A stretch of DNA of 64,000 nt, from NCBI RefSeq assembly GCF_002222595.2, contig NZ_CP022413.2, forward strand, positions 884,001 to 948,000, read 5' to 3'. The translations under genes and the position numbers were made by a program. The notes beneath the pieces are model-generated. The model was not told the origin of the DNA. It searched no databases and saw nothing but the letters and a program-made list of their open reading frames with translations. The DNA comes from Blautia hansenii DSM 20583. GTDB taxonomy: Bacteria; Bacillota; Clostridia; Lachnospirales; Lachnospiraceae. This document shows positions 41,727 to 50,533 of the stretch, in pieces (position 1 is the first letter of the stretch; every line of letters begins with the position of its first letter).

Positions 41727-43747
41727 AAATCGGATTTTATCCTAAGCTTGCGTGGACAGGAATAAAGAAGAATAAAAAGATTTATGTGCCTTATATGTTT
41801 GCCTGTATTGGCATGATTATGATGTTTTATATGATTTGTTTTTTAAGCACCAGCGAAATTGTAAGAGGAATGCTAGGCGGAGAAACCATGCAGATGACCT
41901 TGTCCTTCGGATGTCTGGTTATCAGCGTGTTTGCGTTGATTTTCCTGTTTTACACCAACTCCTTTTTGATGAAAAGAAGATATAAGGAATTCGGTCTTTA
42001 CCATATTTTAGGTATGGGTAAGAAAAATGTGGCTTACGTTATGGTATGGGAATGTATTCAGATTACAACAATTACGCTTATTTGCGGTATTGGCGGAGGC
42101 ATTTTCTTCTCTAAATTAGGAGAGCTTGCCATGATTAAGATGCTGGGCGGAAAAGCGGATTTTCATTTTACGATTTCCGTTTCATCTGCGAAAGATACAA
42201 TAACCGTTTTTCTTCCGATTTTTCTTTTGATTTTATTAAAATGTCTGTTTCAGATTTTCAGAATGAAACCGGTGGAGCTGCTGAAGAGCGCACAGGTAGG
42301 GGAAAAACCGCCAAAGTCAAACTGGGTTTTGACGGTGCTTGGTATTGTTATTTTAGCAGGAGCCTACATAATTGCCCTGTCTATTGAAGAGCCGATGCAG
42401 GTAATCGGTATGTTTTTTGTAGCTGTCATCATGGTAATCGGAGCTACTTATCTGCTGTTTGAAGCAGGCTCTGTGGTGTTGTGTAAAATTTTGAAAAATA
42501 ACAAACGCTATTATTATAAATCCAACCACTTTATTTCTGTATCGACGATGATGTTTCGTATGAAAAGAAACGGAGAGGGACTTGCCTCTATCTGTATTTT
42601 ATCTACCATGGTGCTGGTTATGGTATCTGCTGTTTCCTGTTTGTATATGGGAGCAGAGGATTTCTTAAATTCCCGCTATCCGCAGGAGCTGGTGATAGAT
42701 GTGCAAACAGAAGACGAAGAAAAAGTAGATGAATTTTATAACATTGTTTCAGAAGTTTTAGAAGAAACACAGACAGAAAAAGAGGATGAGCTGTTCTATA
42801 CTTATCTGGGAGCAGCAGGCTATTTAGACGGAAGCGAATTGGCTATGAGTCCGGAGCGCATGGAGAGCTATGGAACAGATGTGTATAAGCACATCAGACA
42901 GTTGTTTTTTATTCCCGTAGAGGATTATAATCGCCTCATGGGGAAACAGGAGACTTTAAAAGAAAACGAAATCCTTCTTTATAATACAAAGCTAGAGTAT
43001 GAAGAGGATATACTTGCCTTGGAAAACGGCAGAGAGTGGAAGATAAAGAAAAACGTGCCTAAATTTGTGGACAACGGACTGGATGTGATGCAGACGATTT
43101 CATCTATGTTCATTTTTGTAAAAGACAAGGAAACGCTTTCCGAAATCAGACAGGAATGTGAGCAGTTAAGCGGTATGGAAAACGCTATGGATAATTACCG
43201 TGGCATTAATTTAAAGGCAGATGCAGAGAAACAAATTGAGGTAGCGCAGGAGCTTCAGAAACGTGGGGCAGAATTTGAACAGCAAAATGAAAATCTGCAT
43301 GTTATGGTAGAAAGCAGAGAAACGGAAAGAGCCGGATTTTATGCACTGTACGGCGGAATGTTTATACTGGGAATTCTTCTCGGAATTGTGTTTATTGTGG
43401 GAATGGTACTCATTATGTATTATAAGCAGGTAACAGAAGGGTATGAAGACCAGCAGAGATTTGAAATTCTTCAAAAAGTAGGTATGAGCCACAGAGATAT
43501 TCGAAAGAGCATTAATTCACAGGTACTTACGGTATTTTTTATGCCTTTGATTGCAGCAGGTATTCATACAGCATTTGCTTTCCCTATGATGAGTAAAATT
43601 ATTGTCTTATTTGGTATTAACAATCAGAAACTACTCCTCATAGTGACGGCAGCCTGCTACATCATTTTTACACTTTTCTATGTGGCGATGTATCTGGTAA
43701 CCTCCAGAGCTTACTATGGTATTGTAAGCAATAGAAAGGAGGATTAA
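41723..43747 (+). CDS. FtsX-family permease with large extracellular domain (BceB-like)
   Basis: A 674-aa protein with about ten membrane segments. An extracellular domain of some 200 residues lies between GAEDFLNSRYPQELVIDV and ERAGFYALYGGMF, the BceB arrangement that binds peptide-lipid complexes and talks to the kinase. FtsX-type stretches such as YKEFGLYHILGMGKKNV and FEILQKVGMSHRDIRKS mark the inner loops. GTG start at 41723 overlaps the stop of the ATPase gene by four nt. Ligand unknown. Confidence 0.88.
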   Translation: MKIGFYPKLAWTGIKKNKKIYVPYMFACIGMIMMFYMICFLSTSEIVRGMLGGETMQMTLSFGCLVISVFALIFLFYTNSFLMKRRYKEFGLYHILGMGKKNVAYVMVWECIQITTITLICGIGGGIFFSKLGELAMIKMLGGKADFHFTISVSSAKDTITVFLPIFLLILLKCLFQIFRMKPVELLKSAQVGEKPPKSNWVLTVLGIVILAGAYIIALSIEEPMQVIGMFFVAVIMVIGATYLLFEAGSVVLCKILKNNKRYYYKSNHFISVSTMMFRMKRNGEGLASICILSTMVLVMVSAVSCLYMGAEDFLNSRYPQELVIDVQTEDEEKVDEFYNIVSEVLEETQTEKEDELFYTYLGAAGYLDGSELAMSPERMESYGTDVYKHIRQLFFIPVEDYNRLMGKQETLKENEILLYNTKLEYEEDILALENGREWKIKKNVPKFVDNGLDVMQTISSMFIFVKDKETLSEIRQECEQLSGMENAMDNYRGINLKADAEKQIEVAQELQKRGAEFEQQNENLHVMVESRETERAGFYALYGGMFILGILLGIVFIVGMVLIMYYKQVTEGYEDQQRFEILQKVGMSHRDIRKSINSQVLTVFFMPLIAAGIHTAFAFPMMSKIIVLFGINNQKLLLIVTAACYIIFTLFYVAMYLVTSRAYYGIVSNRKED

Positions 43748-43762
43748 CCCCTGGATGGGGTT
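43746..43762. promoter_or_regulatory. AACCCC-N5-GGGGTT dyad downstream of the Bce-like permease
   Basis: AACCCCTGGATGGGGTT is a perfect 6-bp-arm inverted repeat starting at the permease stop codon. It resembles the dyad at 788-800 and may be a CsoR-family operator or a short hairpin; neither is proved. Confidence 0.35.
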
Positions 43763-43844
43763 CTGATTTGCACTGACTTGATAAAAAGTGTTTACAACTC
43801 CTTATAACAGAGCAAAAAAAGAAAAGAAAAAAGCGAAAAAATAT

Positions 43845-43888
43845 ATCCCCCGGGGTGGCTTGCCTCGGGGGATTTTTCTGTATATAAT
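43845..43888 (+). promoter_or_regulatory. Promoter with ATCCCCCG/CGGGGGAT dyad ahead of the Ni/peptide-type ABC operon
   Basis: TTGCCT (43860-43865), 17-bp spacer and TATAAT (43883-43888) form a promoter. The inverted repeat ATCCCCCG (43845-43852) / CGGGGGAT (43866-43873) straddles its -35 box and is followed by T5, so it can act as a terminator from upstream, as an operator, or both. The last gene of the operon encodes a CsoR-family repressor, which makes autoregulation plausible. Confidence 0.5.
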
Positions 43889-43931
43889 GAGGAAGCTAAA
43901 ACACGAAGAAAGAATTAGGAGGATAAAATCC

Positions 43932-45590
43932 ATGAAGAAAAGAATGAAGGCTTTAACGGCTTTATTATGTGTTTCTGCTATGGTTACAGGCTGTGGGGCT
44001 TCCGGAAGCTCAGGAACAGATGCAGCAAAAACAGATACACAGAAGGAAGGAACAAAAGAAGCCGGCAAAGACGGAGAAAATCAGGAAAAATCAGAGGTGA
44101 CGATTGGATTTTCCAGCGAAGGAGACTCTTTTGACCCTTGCACAGGATTTGGATATACAGGTTCTCCCATTTATTCTACTTTGGTAAAAATCAATGGTGA
44201 TGAGCAGATTGAAAATGATTTGGCAACAGAATATACTACCAGTGAAGATGCCCTTACCTGGACTTTTAAAATCAGAGATGACGTAAAATTTACAAACGGT
44301 GAGCCATTAAAAGCGTCTGATATTGCCTTTACATTTAATACAACAAAGGAAAAAGCAACCTACATGGACTTGACAATGCTGGAAAGCTGTAAGGCATTGG
44401 ATGATACAACCGTGGAATTTAAGCTGTCCAAGCCATGTGTAACCTTTATTTATACCGTTGCACAGATGGGAATTGTACCGGAAAAGGCATATAGCGATAA
44501 ATTCGGCTTGGAGGCAGACCAGATTATCGGCTCCGGTCCTTATAAAATGGTTCAGTGGGATAAGGGACAGCAGTTTATTTTAGAAGCAAATGAAGATTAT
44601 TATGGTAAACAGCCGGAAATTAAGAGAGCGGTCTTTTTAATTCAGGATGAAGATGCCAGATTTGTAGCTGCAAAAGCGGGAGAAGTAGATATTGCCTTAA
44701 CTTCTGCAACACTTGCCACAACAGAGCTTGATGGTATGCACGTGGAAAAGGTAGAGTCCGTAGATAATCGTGGTATTACAATGCCGACAGTACCGGATGA
44801 AGGAAAGACAACAGAAGACGGATACAAAATCGGAAATGACATTACCGCAGATGTGAATGTAAGAAAGGCTATGTGCTACGGAATTGACAGAGATAAGATT
44901 ATTGACGAGGCATTAAACGGATTTGCAAAGCCTGCTTATTCTGAATGTGACGGTATGCCATGGTGGAATGAAGAAGATGTTATTGAAATAGATGTAGATT
45001 ACGCAGTAGAGCTTTTAGAGCAGTCCGGCTGGATAGATACAGACGGAGACGGAATTCGTGATAAGGACGGACAAAAGCTGGCATTTAATCTGATGTACTT
45101 TGCGGGAGACTCCATGCGTCAGGCTGTTGCCATGTCTGTGGCAAATCAGGCAAAGGAAAACATGGGCTTTGAAATCAATGTAGAGGGCGTCAGTGAGGAC
45201 GAAACCATTAAGAGAATGTTCTCTGAGCCGATGATTATGGGATGGGGTTCAGACAGCCCGATGACTTCTTATATGTTGTTCCACAGCAGTAATGCAGGAA
45301 AAACAGACTGGTACAATCCGGAATTTTATATCAATCCTACAACGGATGAATATCTGGATAAGGCAATGAATTCCCTCACCATTGAGGACTCTTATGAGTG
45401 GTGGCAGAAAGCACAGTGGGACGGCACAACGGGTACTTCCATGAAGGGAGAAGCGCCTTGGGCATTCTATGTGAATATGACGCATCTGTACTATGTAAAA
45501 GATGGTTTAAATATCGGAAACCAGAGAATTCACGCGCATGGTGCAGCATGGCCGTTAATCGCAAATCTTGCAGAATGGACATGGGAATAG
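43932..45590 (+). CDS. Family 5 (NikA/OppA-type) substrate-binding lipoprotein
   Basis: A 552-aa receptor lipoprotein. Signal peptide with lipobox VTGC, Ser/Thr/Lys linker, then the SBP_bac_5 fold: FDPCTGFGYTGSPIYSTLV, LTWTFKIRDDVKFTNGEPL, GSGPYKMVQWDKGQQF and VNVRKAMCYGIDRDKI. The ATG at 43932 follows TTAGGAGGA; a frame extension to 43788 crosses the hairpin and is rejected. It is the first gene of a complete NikABCDE/DppABCDF-type importer. Whether it takes nickel-chelate, peptide or another ligand is not readable; the CsoR-family repressor at the end of the operon leans towards a metal or sulfur link. Confidence 0.87.
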   Translation: MKKRMKALTALLCVSAMVTGCGASGSSGTDAAKTDTQKEGTKEAGKDGENQEKSEVTIGFSSEGDSFDPCTGFGYTGSPIYSTLVKINGDEQIENDLATEYTTSEDALTWTFKIRDDVKFTNGEPLKASDIAFTFNTTKEKATYMDLTMLESCKALDDTTVEFKLSKPCVTFIYTVAQMGIVPEKAYSDKFGLEADQIIGSGPYKMVQWDKGQQFILEANEDYYGKQPEIKRAVFLIQDEDARFVAAKAGEVDIALTSATLATTELDGMHVEKVESVDNRGITMPTVPDEGKTTEDGYKIGNDITADVNVRKAMCYGIDRDKIIDEALNGFAKPAYSECDGMPWWNEEDVIEIDVDYAVELLEQSGWIDTDGDGIRDKDGQKLAFNLMYFAGDSMRQAVAMSVANQAKENMGFEINVEGVSEDETIKRMFSEPMIMGWGSDSPMTSYMLFHSSNAGKTDWYNPEFYINPTTDEYLDKAMNSLTIEDSYEWWQKAQWDGTTGTSMKGEAPWAFYVNMTHLYYVKDGLNIGNQRIHAHGAAWPLIANLAEWTWE

Positions 45591-45612
45591 AAGTAGTATA
45601 AAAACAAAATTT

Positions 45613-45646
45613 GAGTTGCTGCATTAGGGAAATAATGCGGCAACTC
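45613..45646 (+). other. Hairpin between binding protein and first permease
   Basis: GAGTTGCTGCATTA (45613-45626) pairs with TAATGCGGCAACTC (45633-45646). There is no T run, so it is likely an mRNA-stabilising or partial attenuation hairpin that keeps the binding protein more abundant. Confidence 0.6.
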
Positions 45647-45680
45647 TAATTGTGGTTATAGAGAGTATAGGAGAAAACAA

Positions 45681-46673
45681 ATGAAGAGTAAGTATTATCT
45701 GAAGCTTACGGGAAAGTATCTTCTGCGTATGGTTACCCTGCTGATAGCAGTGAGTATCATAAGCTTTATACTGGTAAGTCTTTCACCGGTAGATCCGGTG
45801 CAGCAGTATGTAGGTTCTGTTCCCAATGTAAGCGTAGAACAAAGAGCAAAAATAGCAGAATACTGGGGGCTCAATGACCCTCCTGTGGAACGCTTTTTAG
45901 CATGGGGAAAATCCCTACTTCACGGAGATTTTGGCGTATCCTTGATTTATCGAAGACCTGTTCTGGATGTAATCAAAGAGAAGTTTGCAACCTCCTTGGC
46001 ATTGATGATGACGGCATGGGTATTTTCCGGCATTATCGGCTTTGCCATTGGATGTGCCATGGGAATTTTTAACGGAAAATGGATAGATAAAATTTTAAAG
46101 AAGGTCTGTCTGATTATGTGTTCCATTCCCACCTTCTGGATTGGAATTGTGTTTCTGATGCTGTTTTCCGTACAGCTTGGCTGGTTTCCCATGGGTATGA
46201 GTGTACCAAAAGGTGTTCCGGCAGATCAGGTTACGATTTTGCAGAGAATTCACCATCTGATATTGCCGGCATTGACTTTAAGTTTTCTCTCTTTTGCCAA
46301 TGTGGCGCTACATACAAGAGAAAAGCTGGTAGATGTTTTGGAAAGTGATTATGTATTATTTGCAAAAGCAAGAGGAGAGTCAAAATGGAGTATTTTAAAA
46401 AGACACGGCCTTAGAAATATTATGCTTCCTGCTATTACTATGCAGTTTGGCTCTTTTAGTGAGCTTTTCGGCGGTTCTGTTCTGGCGGAAACAGTGTTCT
46501 CTTATCCGGGACTTGGTGCGGCGGCATCTGCGGCAGGTATGGGCTCGGATATTCCCCTATTGCTGGGAATTACGTTGTTTAGCACCTTATTTGTTTTTGT
46601 AGGAAATATGCTGGCGAATATTATATATGGAATTGTAGACCCGCAAATCAGGGAGGGATATAGAAATGAATAG
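45681..46673 (+). CDS. ABC permease, NikB/DppB-like
   Basis: A 330-aa membrane protein with six segments. Family signs are LVSLSPVDPVQQYVG, WGKSLLHGDFGVSLIYRRPV, and the coupling loop DYVLFAKARGESKWSILKRH. It pairs with the NikC-like protein, whose start codon overlaps its stop by 8 nt. GAGTATAGGAGAA precedes the ATG. Confidence 0.9.
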   Translation: MKSKYYLKLTGKYLLRMVTLLIAVSIISFILVSLSPVDPVQQYVGSVPNVSVEQRAKIAEYWGLNDPPVERFLAWGKSLLHGDFGVSLIYRRPVLDVIKEKFATSLALMMTAWVFSGIIGFAIGCAMGIFNGKWIDKILKKVCLIMCSIPTFWIGIVFLMLFSVQLGWFPMGMSVPKGVPADQVTILQRIHHLILPALTLSFLSFANVALHTREKLVDVLESDYVLFAKARGESKWSILKRHGLRNIMLPAITMQFGSFSELFGGSVLAETVFSYPGLGAAASAAGMGSDIPLLLGITLFSTLFVFVGNMLANIIYGIVDPQIREGYRNE

Positions 46674-47496
46674 CAAAATTTTAAACAGACGAAAAAAGAC
46701 CATTCTTTTTGCCATTCTGATTTTTGCGGTATTGCTTGGTGTTTATTTGTCAGGTGCATTTTTAAGCGATGAGCTGATACAGGCAGATTTTTCACAGAAA
46801 GGCTTGGCGCCGTCTCTGAAGCATCCTTTCGGAACCGATATGTTGGGAAGGGATATGCTGGTGAGAACCATAAAAGGCTTATCCGTAAGTATTGTCGTGG
46901 GCGTAGTTGCATCCAGCGTCAGCGCTGTGATTGCTTTAATTGTAGGAGTAATCGCAGCCACAGGAAAATCGTGGCTGGACCATTTGATGAACTGGCTGAT
47001 TGATTTAGTTATGGGAATTCCTCATACAGTGCTTTTGATTTTAATTTCTTTTGCCTGTGGAAGAGGATTAAAGGGCGTTTTAATCGGTGTGGCGGTTACC
47101 CACTGGACAGGCTTGGCACGTATTATTCGAAGCGAAGTCCTTCAAATTCGTTCTCAGCAGTACATAGAGGTTTCTAAAAAGCTGGGACATTCCAGCTGGT
47201 GGATTACCGTACATCATATTTTACCGCACATGGTTCCGCAGTTTTTAATTGGATTGATTTTAATGTTCCCGCATGCCATTATGCACGAGTCCGGCTTGAC
47301 CTTCTTAGGCTTCGGACTTTCTCCGGAGCAGCCGGCAATCGGAATTATTCTTTCTGAGTCCATGAAATATATTTCAGCCGGTATGTGGTGGCTGGCATTT
47401 TTCCCGGGACTGATGCTGGTAATTATTGTTTTATTATTTGACCGTCTGGGAGAAAATCTGAAGAAGATTATTGACCCTTACAGCGCTCATGAATAG
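46666..47496 (+). CDS. ABC permease, NikC/DppC-like
   Basis: A 276-aa membrane protein, second pore subunit. It has HPFGTDMLGRDMLVRTIKG, the typical NikC/DppC start after TM1, and the coupling loop QQYIEVSKKLGHSSWWI. It overlaps the first permease gene by 8 nt and is 9 bp before the first ATPase gene. Confidence 0.9.
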   Translation: MNSKILNRRKKTILFAILIFAVLLGVYLSGAFLSDELIQADFSQKGLAPSLKHPFGTDMLGRDMLVRTIKGLSVSIVVGVVASSVSAVIALIVGVIAATGKSWLDHLMNWLIDLVMGIPHTVLLILISFACGRGLKGVLIGVAVTHWTGLARIIRSEVLQIRSQQYIEVSKKLGHSSWWITVHHILPHMVPQFLIGLILMFPHAIMHESGLTFLGFGLSPEQPAIGIILSESMKYISAGMWWLAFFPGLMLVIIVLLFDRLGENLKKIIDPYSAHE

Positions 47497-47505
47497 GAGT
47501 AAGAG

Positions 47506-48435
47506 ATGAAAAAAGAACCGATTTTATCAGTAAAGGATTTGTCCGTATCCTTTCAGATGTATGATAATGGACTTGAAAAATATGATTTAAAAGTAATTTC
47601 CAATCTGACCTTAGATGTACGACCGGGAGAAATTGTTGCCATTGCAGGCTCCAGCGGTTCCGGTAAGAGCTTGCTTGCCCATGCGGTTATGGGACTTTTG
47701 CCGGAAAATGCTTCCATAAGCGGAGAGATTTCTTATAAGGGGAAAGTGCTCAGCCAAAAAGAAAAAGAAGCTTTACGTGGAAAAGAAATGGCGCTGGTGC
47801 CTCAGTCTGTCTCTTATCTGGACCCGCTTATGAAGGTGGGAACACAGGTACGTGGAAGAAAGGCAGATAAGGAAATCATAAAAGCTCAAAGAGAGATTTT
47901 CCGGAGATTTCATTTAGATGAAAAAACAGAACAGCTCTATCCTTTTCAGCTTTCAGGAGGAATGGCAAGAAGAGTTTTAGTTTCTACGGCAGTATTAAGC
48001 GGGGCAGAGGTGATTATTGCAGATGAGCCTACGCCGGGACTGGATTTGGAGATGGCATTGGAGGCTCTGAAAATATTCAGGGAGCTTTCCGATGAAGGAA
48101 AAGCAGTTATTTTAATTACCCATGACATTGATTTGGCGTTTCATATTGCAGACAGAATTGCAGTATTTTATGCAGGAACTACGGTGGAGATAGCAGCTGC
48201 AAAGGACTTTCTTGAAGGAGTAGACGCCCTTCGTCATCCGTATTCTAAGGCACTGTGGAAAGCTCTTCCGCAAAATGGCTTTGAGCCAATTCCCGGTTTT
48301 CAGCCTTATGCAAAATATTTACCAAAAGGGTGTCTGTTTTCACCCAGATGTCCTCATAAGACAAAAGAGTGTGAAGAAAATATTCCCATGAGAGAGGTAC
48401 GTGGGGGATATGTGAGGTGTATACATGCAGATTGA
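47506..48435 (+). CDS. ABC ATPase, NikD/DppD-like
   Basis: A 309-aa ATPase: Walker A GSSGSGKS, signature LSGGMARRVLV (the usual QRV reads RRV), Walker B VIIADEPTPGLD, switch LITHD. The C-terminal oligopeptide/dipeptide region holds a cysteine set (GCLFSPRCPHKTKECEE and later C) that in Opp/Dpp ATPases binds an iron-sulfur cluster. It overlaps the next ATPase gene by 11 nt. Confidence 0.9.
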   Translation: MKKEPILSVKDLSVSFQMYDNGLEKYDLKVISNLTLDVRPGEIVAIAGSSGSGKSLLAHAVMGLLPENASISGEISYKGKVLSQKEKEALRGKEMALVPQSVSYLDPLMKVGTQVRGRKADKEIIKAQREIFRRFHLDEKTEQLYPFQLSGGMARRVLVSTAVLSGAEVIIADEPTPGLDLEMALEALKIFRELSDEGKAVILITHDIDLAFHIADRIAVFYAGTTVEIAAAKDFLEGVDALRHPYSKALWKALPQNGFEPIPGFQPYAKYLPKGCLFSPRCPHKTKECEENIPMREVRGGYVRCIHAD

Positions 48436-49048
48436 AGCAAAGAATATAAGCTTTCGGTATAGTGACAATCAGCCGTGGATTTTACAGGACGTAAGTCTGA
48501 AAATAGAAGAGGGGGAGCGGGTAGGCTTAATCGGACCAAGCGGATATGGAAAAAGCACACTGGTAAAAATTATGTCCGGATATTTAAGACCTACCAAGGG
48601 AGAAGTTTTGCTGGACGGAAAGCCTTTGCCGAAAAAAGGAGTATCTCCTGTTCAGTTGATTTACCAGCATCCGGAAAAAGCCATCAATCCCCGCTGGAAG
48701 ATGAAAAAAGTGCTTCAGGAGTCGGGAATGTTCCGTGAAGAAGTGATGGAGGCGCTGGGAATTGAGAAGGACTGGCTGGAGCGTTATCCGAGAGAGCTTT
48801 CAGGCGGAGAGCTTCAGCGGTTTTGTGTTGCCCGTTCCTTATTTTCCGGTACACATTTTCTTTTTGCAGATGAAATGAGTACCATGTTGGATGTGATTAC
48901 ACAGGCACAGATTTGGAATTTAATGTTAAAAGAAGTAGAGGAGAGAAGGCTGGGACTTTTAATGGTTACCCATAATGCAGAGCTGGCAAAAAAAATCTGC
49001 ACCAGAACAATCAATCTGGCGGAAATCAATAAAAGGGAGGATATCTGA
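48425..49048 (+). CDS. ABC ATPase, NikE/DppF-like, short form
   Basis: A 207-aa second ATPase; relatives are 250-330 aa, and this one lacks the C-terminal oligopeptide-transport extension. Walker A is GPSGYGKST (Cys/Gly changed to Tyr at the variable place), signature LSGGELQRF, Walker B FLFADEMSTMLD, in which the usual DEP(TS) is DEM, and switch VTHN. With the NikD-like subunit it makes a heterodimer; the DEM and THN changes may make this the less active site. Two nt separate it from the DJ-1-like gene. Confidence 0.87.
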   Translation: MQIEAKNISFRYSDNQPWILQDVSLKIEEGERVGLIGPSGYGKSTLVKIMSGYLRPTKGEVLLDGKPLPKKGVSPVQLIYQHPEKAINPRWKMKKVLQESGMFREEVMEALGIEKDWLERYPRELSGGELQRFCVARSLFSGTHFLFADEMSTMLDVITQAQIWNLMLKEVEERRLGLLMVTHNAELAKKICTRTINLAEINKREDI

Positions 49049-49050
49049 AA

Positions 49051-49638
49051 ATGTATGTAAATATTGTACTGTTTGATGATTTTGAAACCTTGGATGCCTT
49101 TGGACCGGCAGAAGTTTTCGGAAAGCTTCCGGAGGAATTTCATATCCGTTATCTTTCTGTCTCCGGAGATGTAATCAATAGTGTACATGGAGTAAAAGTG
49201 TGGACAGACTTTCTTGTACCGGAGGAAATTGACGGGATTTTAATTATTCCCGGAGGAAAAGGTGCAAGACGGCTTTTGTGGAAAGATGAAAGAGCATTAA
49301 ATATCATAAAGAAAGCAGCAGAAAATTCAGATTATTGTCTGATGATAGGAAACGGCTCTGCAATTTTGGCGCAGACAGGACTTTTATATAGAAGGAGAAT
49401 TGCCGATTTTCCTATGGACACCAACTGGAACAGAATGTTTACTGCCGGTATTGAGAGAATAGAAGGTGCAAAAGTGGCTATTGACGGCAAATTTTATTCC
49501 TGCGGAAATACGATACTGGGAATGGATACGGCTCTTTGGACCATCACAGATGTTCTGGATATTGCCGCAGCAGAGAAGGTGGCTAAGGAGCTGGGATATC
49601 CATGGAACGAAAATGCAGATGAGGATATTTACTGTTAG
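49051..49638 (+). CDS. DJ-1/PfpI-family protein lacking the nucleophile cysteine
   Basis: A 195-aa class I glutamine-amidotransferase-like fold: VNIVLFDDFETLDAFGPAEV (with the conserved Glu21), ILIIPGGKGARRL, then the elbow LMIGNGSAILAQTGLL. In active DJ-1/PfpI proteins the elbow reads VCTGS; the Cys position here is Gly100. Catalysis by the usual route is therefore unlikely, and a binding or sensing role is more probable. It sits 2 nt after the short ATPase gene and 29 bp before the CsoR-family gene, inside the importer operon. Confidence 0.8.
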   Translation: MYVNIVLFDDFETLDAFGPAEVFGKLPEEFHIRYLSVSGDVINSVHGVKVWTDFLVPEEIDGILIIPGGKGARRLLWKDERALNIIKKAAENSDYCLMIGNGSAILAQTGLLYRRRIADFPMDTNWNRMFTAGIERIEGAKVAIDGKFYSCGNTILGMDTALWTITDVLDIAAAEKVAKELGYPWNENADEDIYC

Positions 49639-49667
49639 TATACTGCCCCGCTTATTAGGAGAAAAAT

Positions 49668-49943
49668 ATGGAAGATAGAAATCAGACCAAGTATGACAAA
49701 GCCATGGTGAACCGTTTGGCAAGGGCGACAGGGCATTTGAAAATGGTGAAACAGATGGTGGAAGACGGCAGGGATTGCAGTGAGGTGCTTATTCAGTTGG
49801 CAGCAGTGAAATCAGCGGTCAATGGAGCAGGCAAGGAAGTCTTAAAGCAGTATATGGAGGAATGTGTGGAGGAGGAGCTGGAGTTTCAGGATAAAGAGGG
49901 ACTTGGAAAATTGAAGAAAGGGATTGACAGTTTTATCAAATAA
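49668..49943 (+). CDS. CsoR/RcnR/FrmR/CstR-family repressor with Cys-Tyr-Cys site
   Basis: A 91-aa all-helical DUF156 protein: MVNRLARATGHLKMVKQMVE, then DGRDCSEVL (Cys37), QLAAVKSAVNG and KQYMEECVEEE (Tyr62, Cys66). Copper-sensing CsoR uses Cys-His-Cys and RcnR uses additional His residues; here the His position is Tyr, leaving two cysteines, the pattern of the persulfide sensor CstR (Asn at that place in Staphylococcus aureus). It could sense reactive sulfur or an electrophile instead of a metal. As last gene of the importer operon it probably controls that operon. Confidence 0.83.
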   Translation: MEDRNQTKYDKAMVNRLARATGHLKMVKQMVEDGRDCSEVLIQLAAVKSAVNGAGKEVLKQYMEECVEEELEFQDKEGLGKLKKGIDSFIK

Positions 49944-50123
49944 AATTTTTGGAAAAAGGAACCCCCAGGGAGGCTTGTAAACCTTTAACAAGTAGTATAT
50001 GATAAATATACAGTTACTGTTACAGGTTACTGAATTACTGCATGAATATGCAGATGCCGTATACATCCTCCGCATAAAAAATGTTATACGGCGAAAGCAA
50101 TGTCGAATCCTCATAGACAAAGA
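49944..50123 (+). other. Gap without a convincing gene
   Basis: About 180 bp between the CsoR-family gene and the terminator at 50124. It contains a short dyad (CTTGTAAACC..AACAAG region) and an open frame from 49999 with no ribosome site. A TCGAATCC stretch at about 50103 recalls a tRNA T-loop but no cloverleaf can be drawn. Nothing else is seen. Confidence 0.4.
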
Positions 50124-50168
50124 AACAGAGACATATCGATGGCAGGATATGGACTCTGTTTTTTTGTT
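50124..50168 (+). terminator. Terminator before the small membrane protein / rpoN unit
   Basis: AACAGAG (50124-50130) pairs with CTCTGTT (50154-50160); the inner CATATC pairs with GATATG. A T7 run follows. Confidence 0.85.
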
Positions 50169-50247
50169 TAATGAAAAGATAGTTGATATAAGACATGTTA
50201 TAATCTAAAATAAGATTTATCAGAAACGTATAGGAGGGTGAAGTATC

Positions 50248-50520
50248 ATGAAAAAAGAACCGGAAAGACTGGAAATAGACCTTGCGAAGATTTTTTTAAC
50301 ACCGCCCAATACCATGAAAGAAAAAGTGACCTTAGTGGTTATGATGGTAGTTGTCTTTGCCATGTTTTTTGCTCCGGTAGTGTTTACGGAGGTATCTCCT
50401 GTGAAAGGAATTTTCCTATCTGCACTTCCGGCAGTTTCTATTTCATGGGGCTGGATGGTATTGCTTCGCAGCTTGTTCCGAAAAAGAGAATTTTCCAAGA
50501 AAACAGATAACAAGAAGTAG
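50248..50520 (+). CDS. Unknown small membrane protein upstream of rpoN
   Basis: A 90-aa protein with two hydrophobic segments (about residues 27-47 and 53-73) and charged ends (start EPERLEIDLAKIF, end KTDNKK). I do not recognise the family. TAGGAGGGTG precedes the ATG at 50248. It ends 13 bp before rpoN and probably shares its transcript. A frame-shifted 90-aa frame from 50238 covers the same DNA and looks like a shadow, since only the frame chosen gives a membrane-protein composition. Confidence 0.65.
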   Translation: MKKEPERLEIDLAKIFLTPPNTMKEKVTLVVMMVVVFAMFFAPVVFTEVSPVKGIFLSALPAVSISWGWMVLLRSLFRKREFSKKTDNKK

Positions 50521-50533
50521 CAGAGGGATTTTA

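Noticed and set aside
43788..43931. 48-residue extension of the NikA-like lipoprotein
   Set aside because: It passes through the hairpin/promoter; the lipoprotein signal peptide starts at 43932.
50095..50115. tRNA-like TCGAATCC stretch
   Set aside because: No acceptor stem, anticodon arm or D-arm can be drawn around it.
49999..50208. 69-codon open frame after the CsoR-family gene
   Set aside because: No ribosome site, no recognisable protein pattern, and it runs through a strong terminator hairpin.
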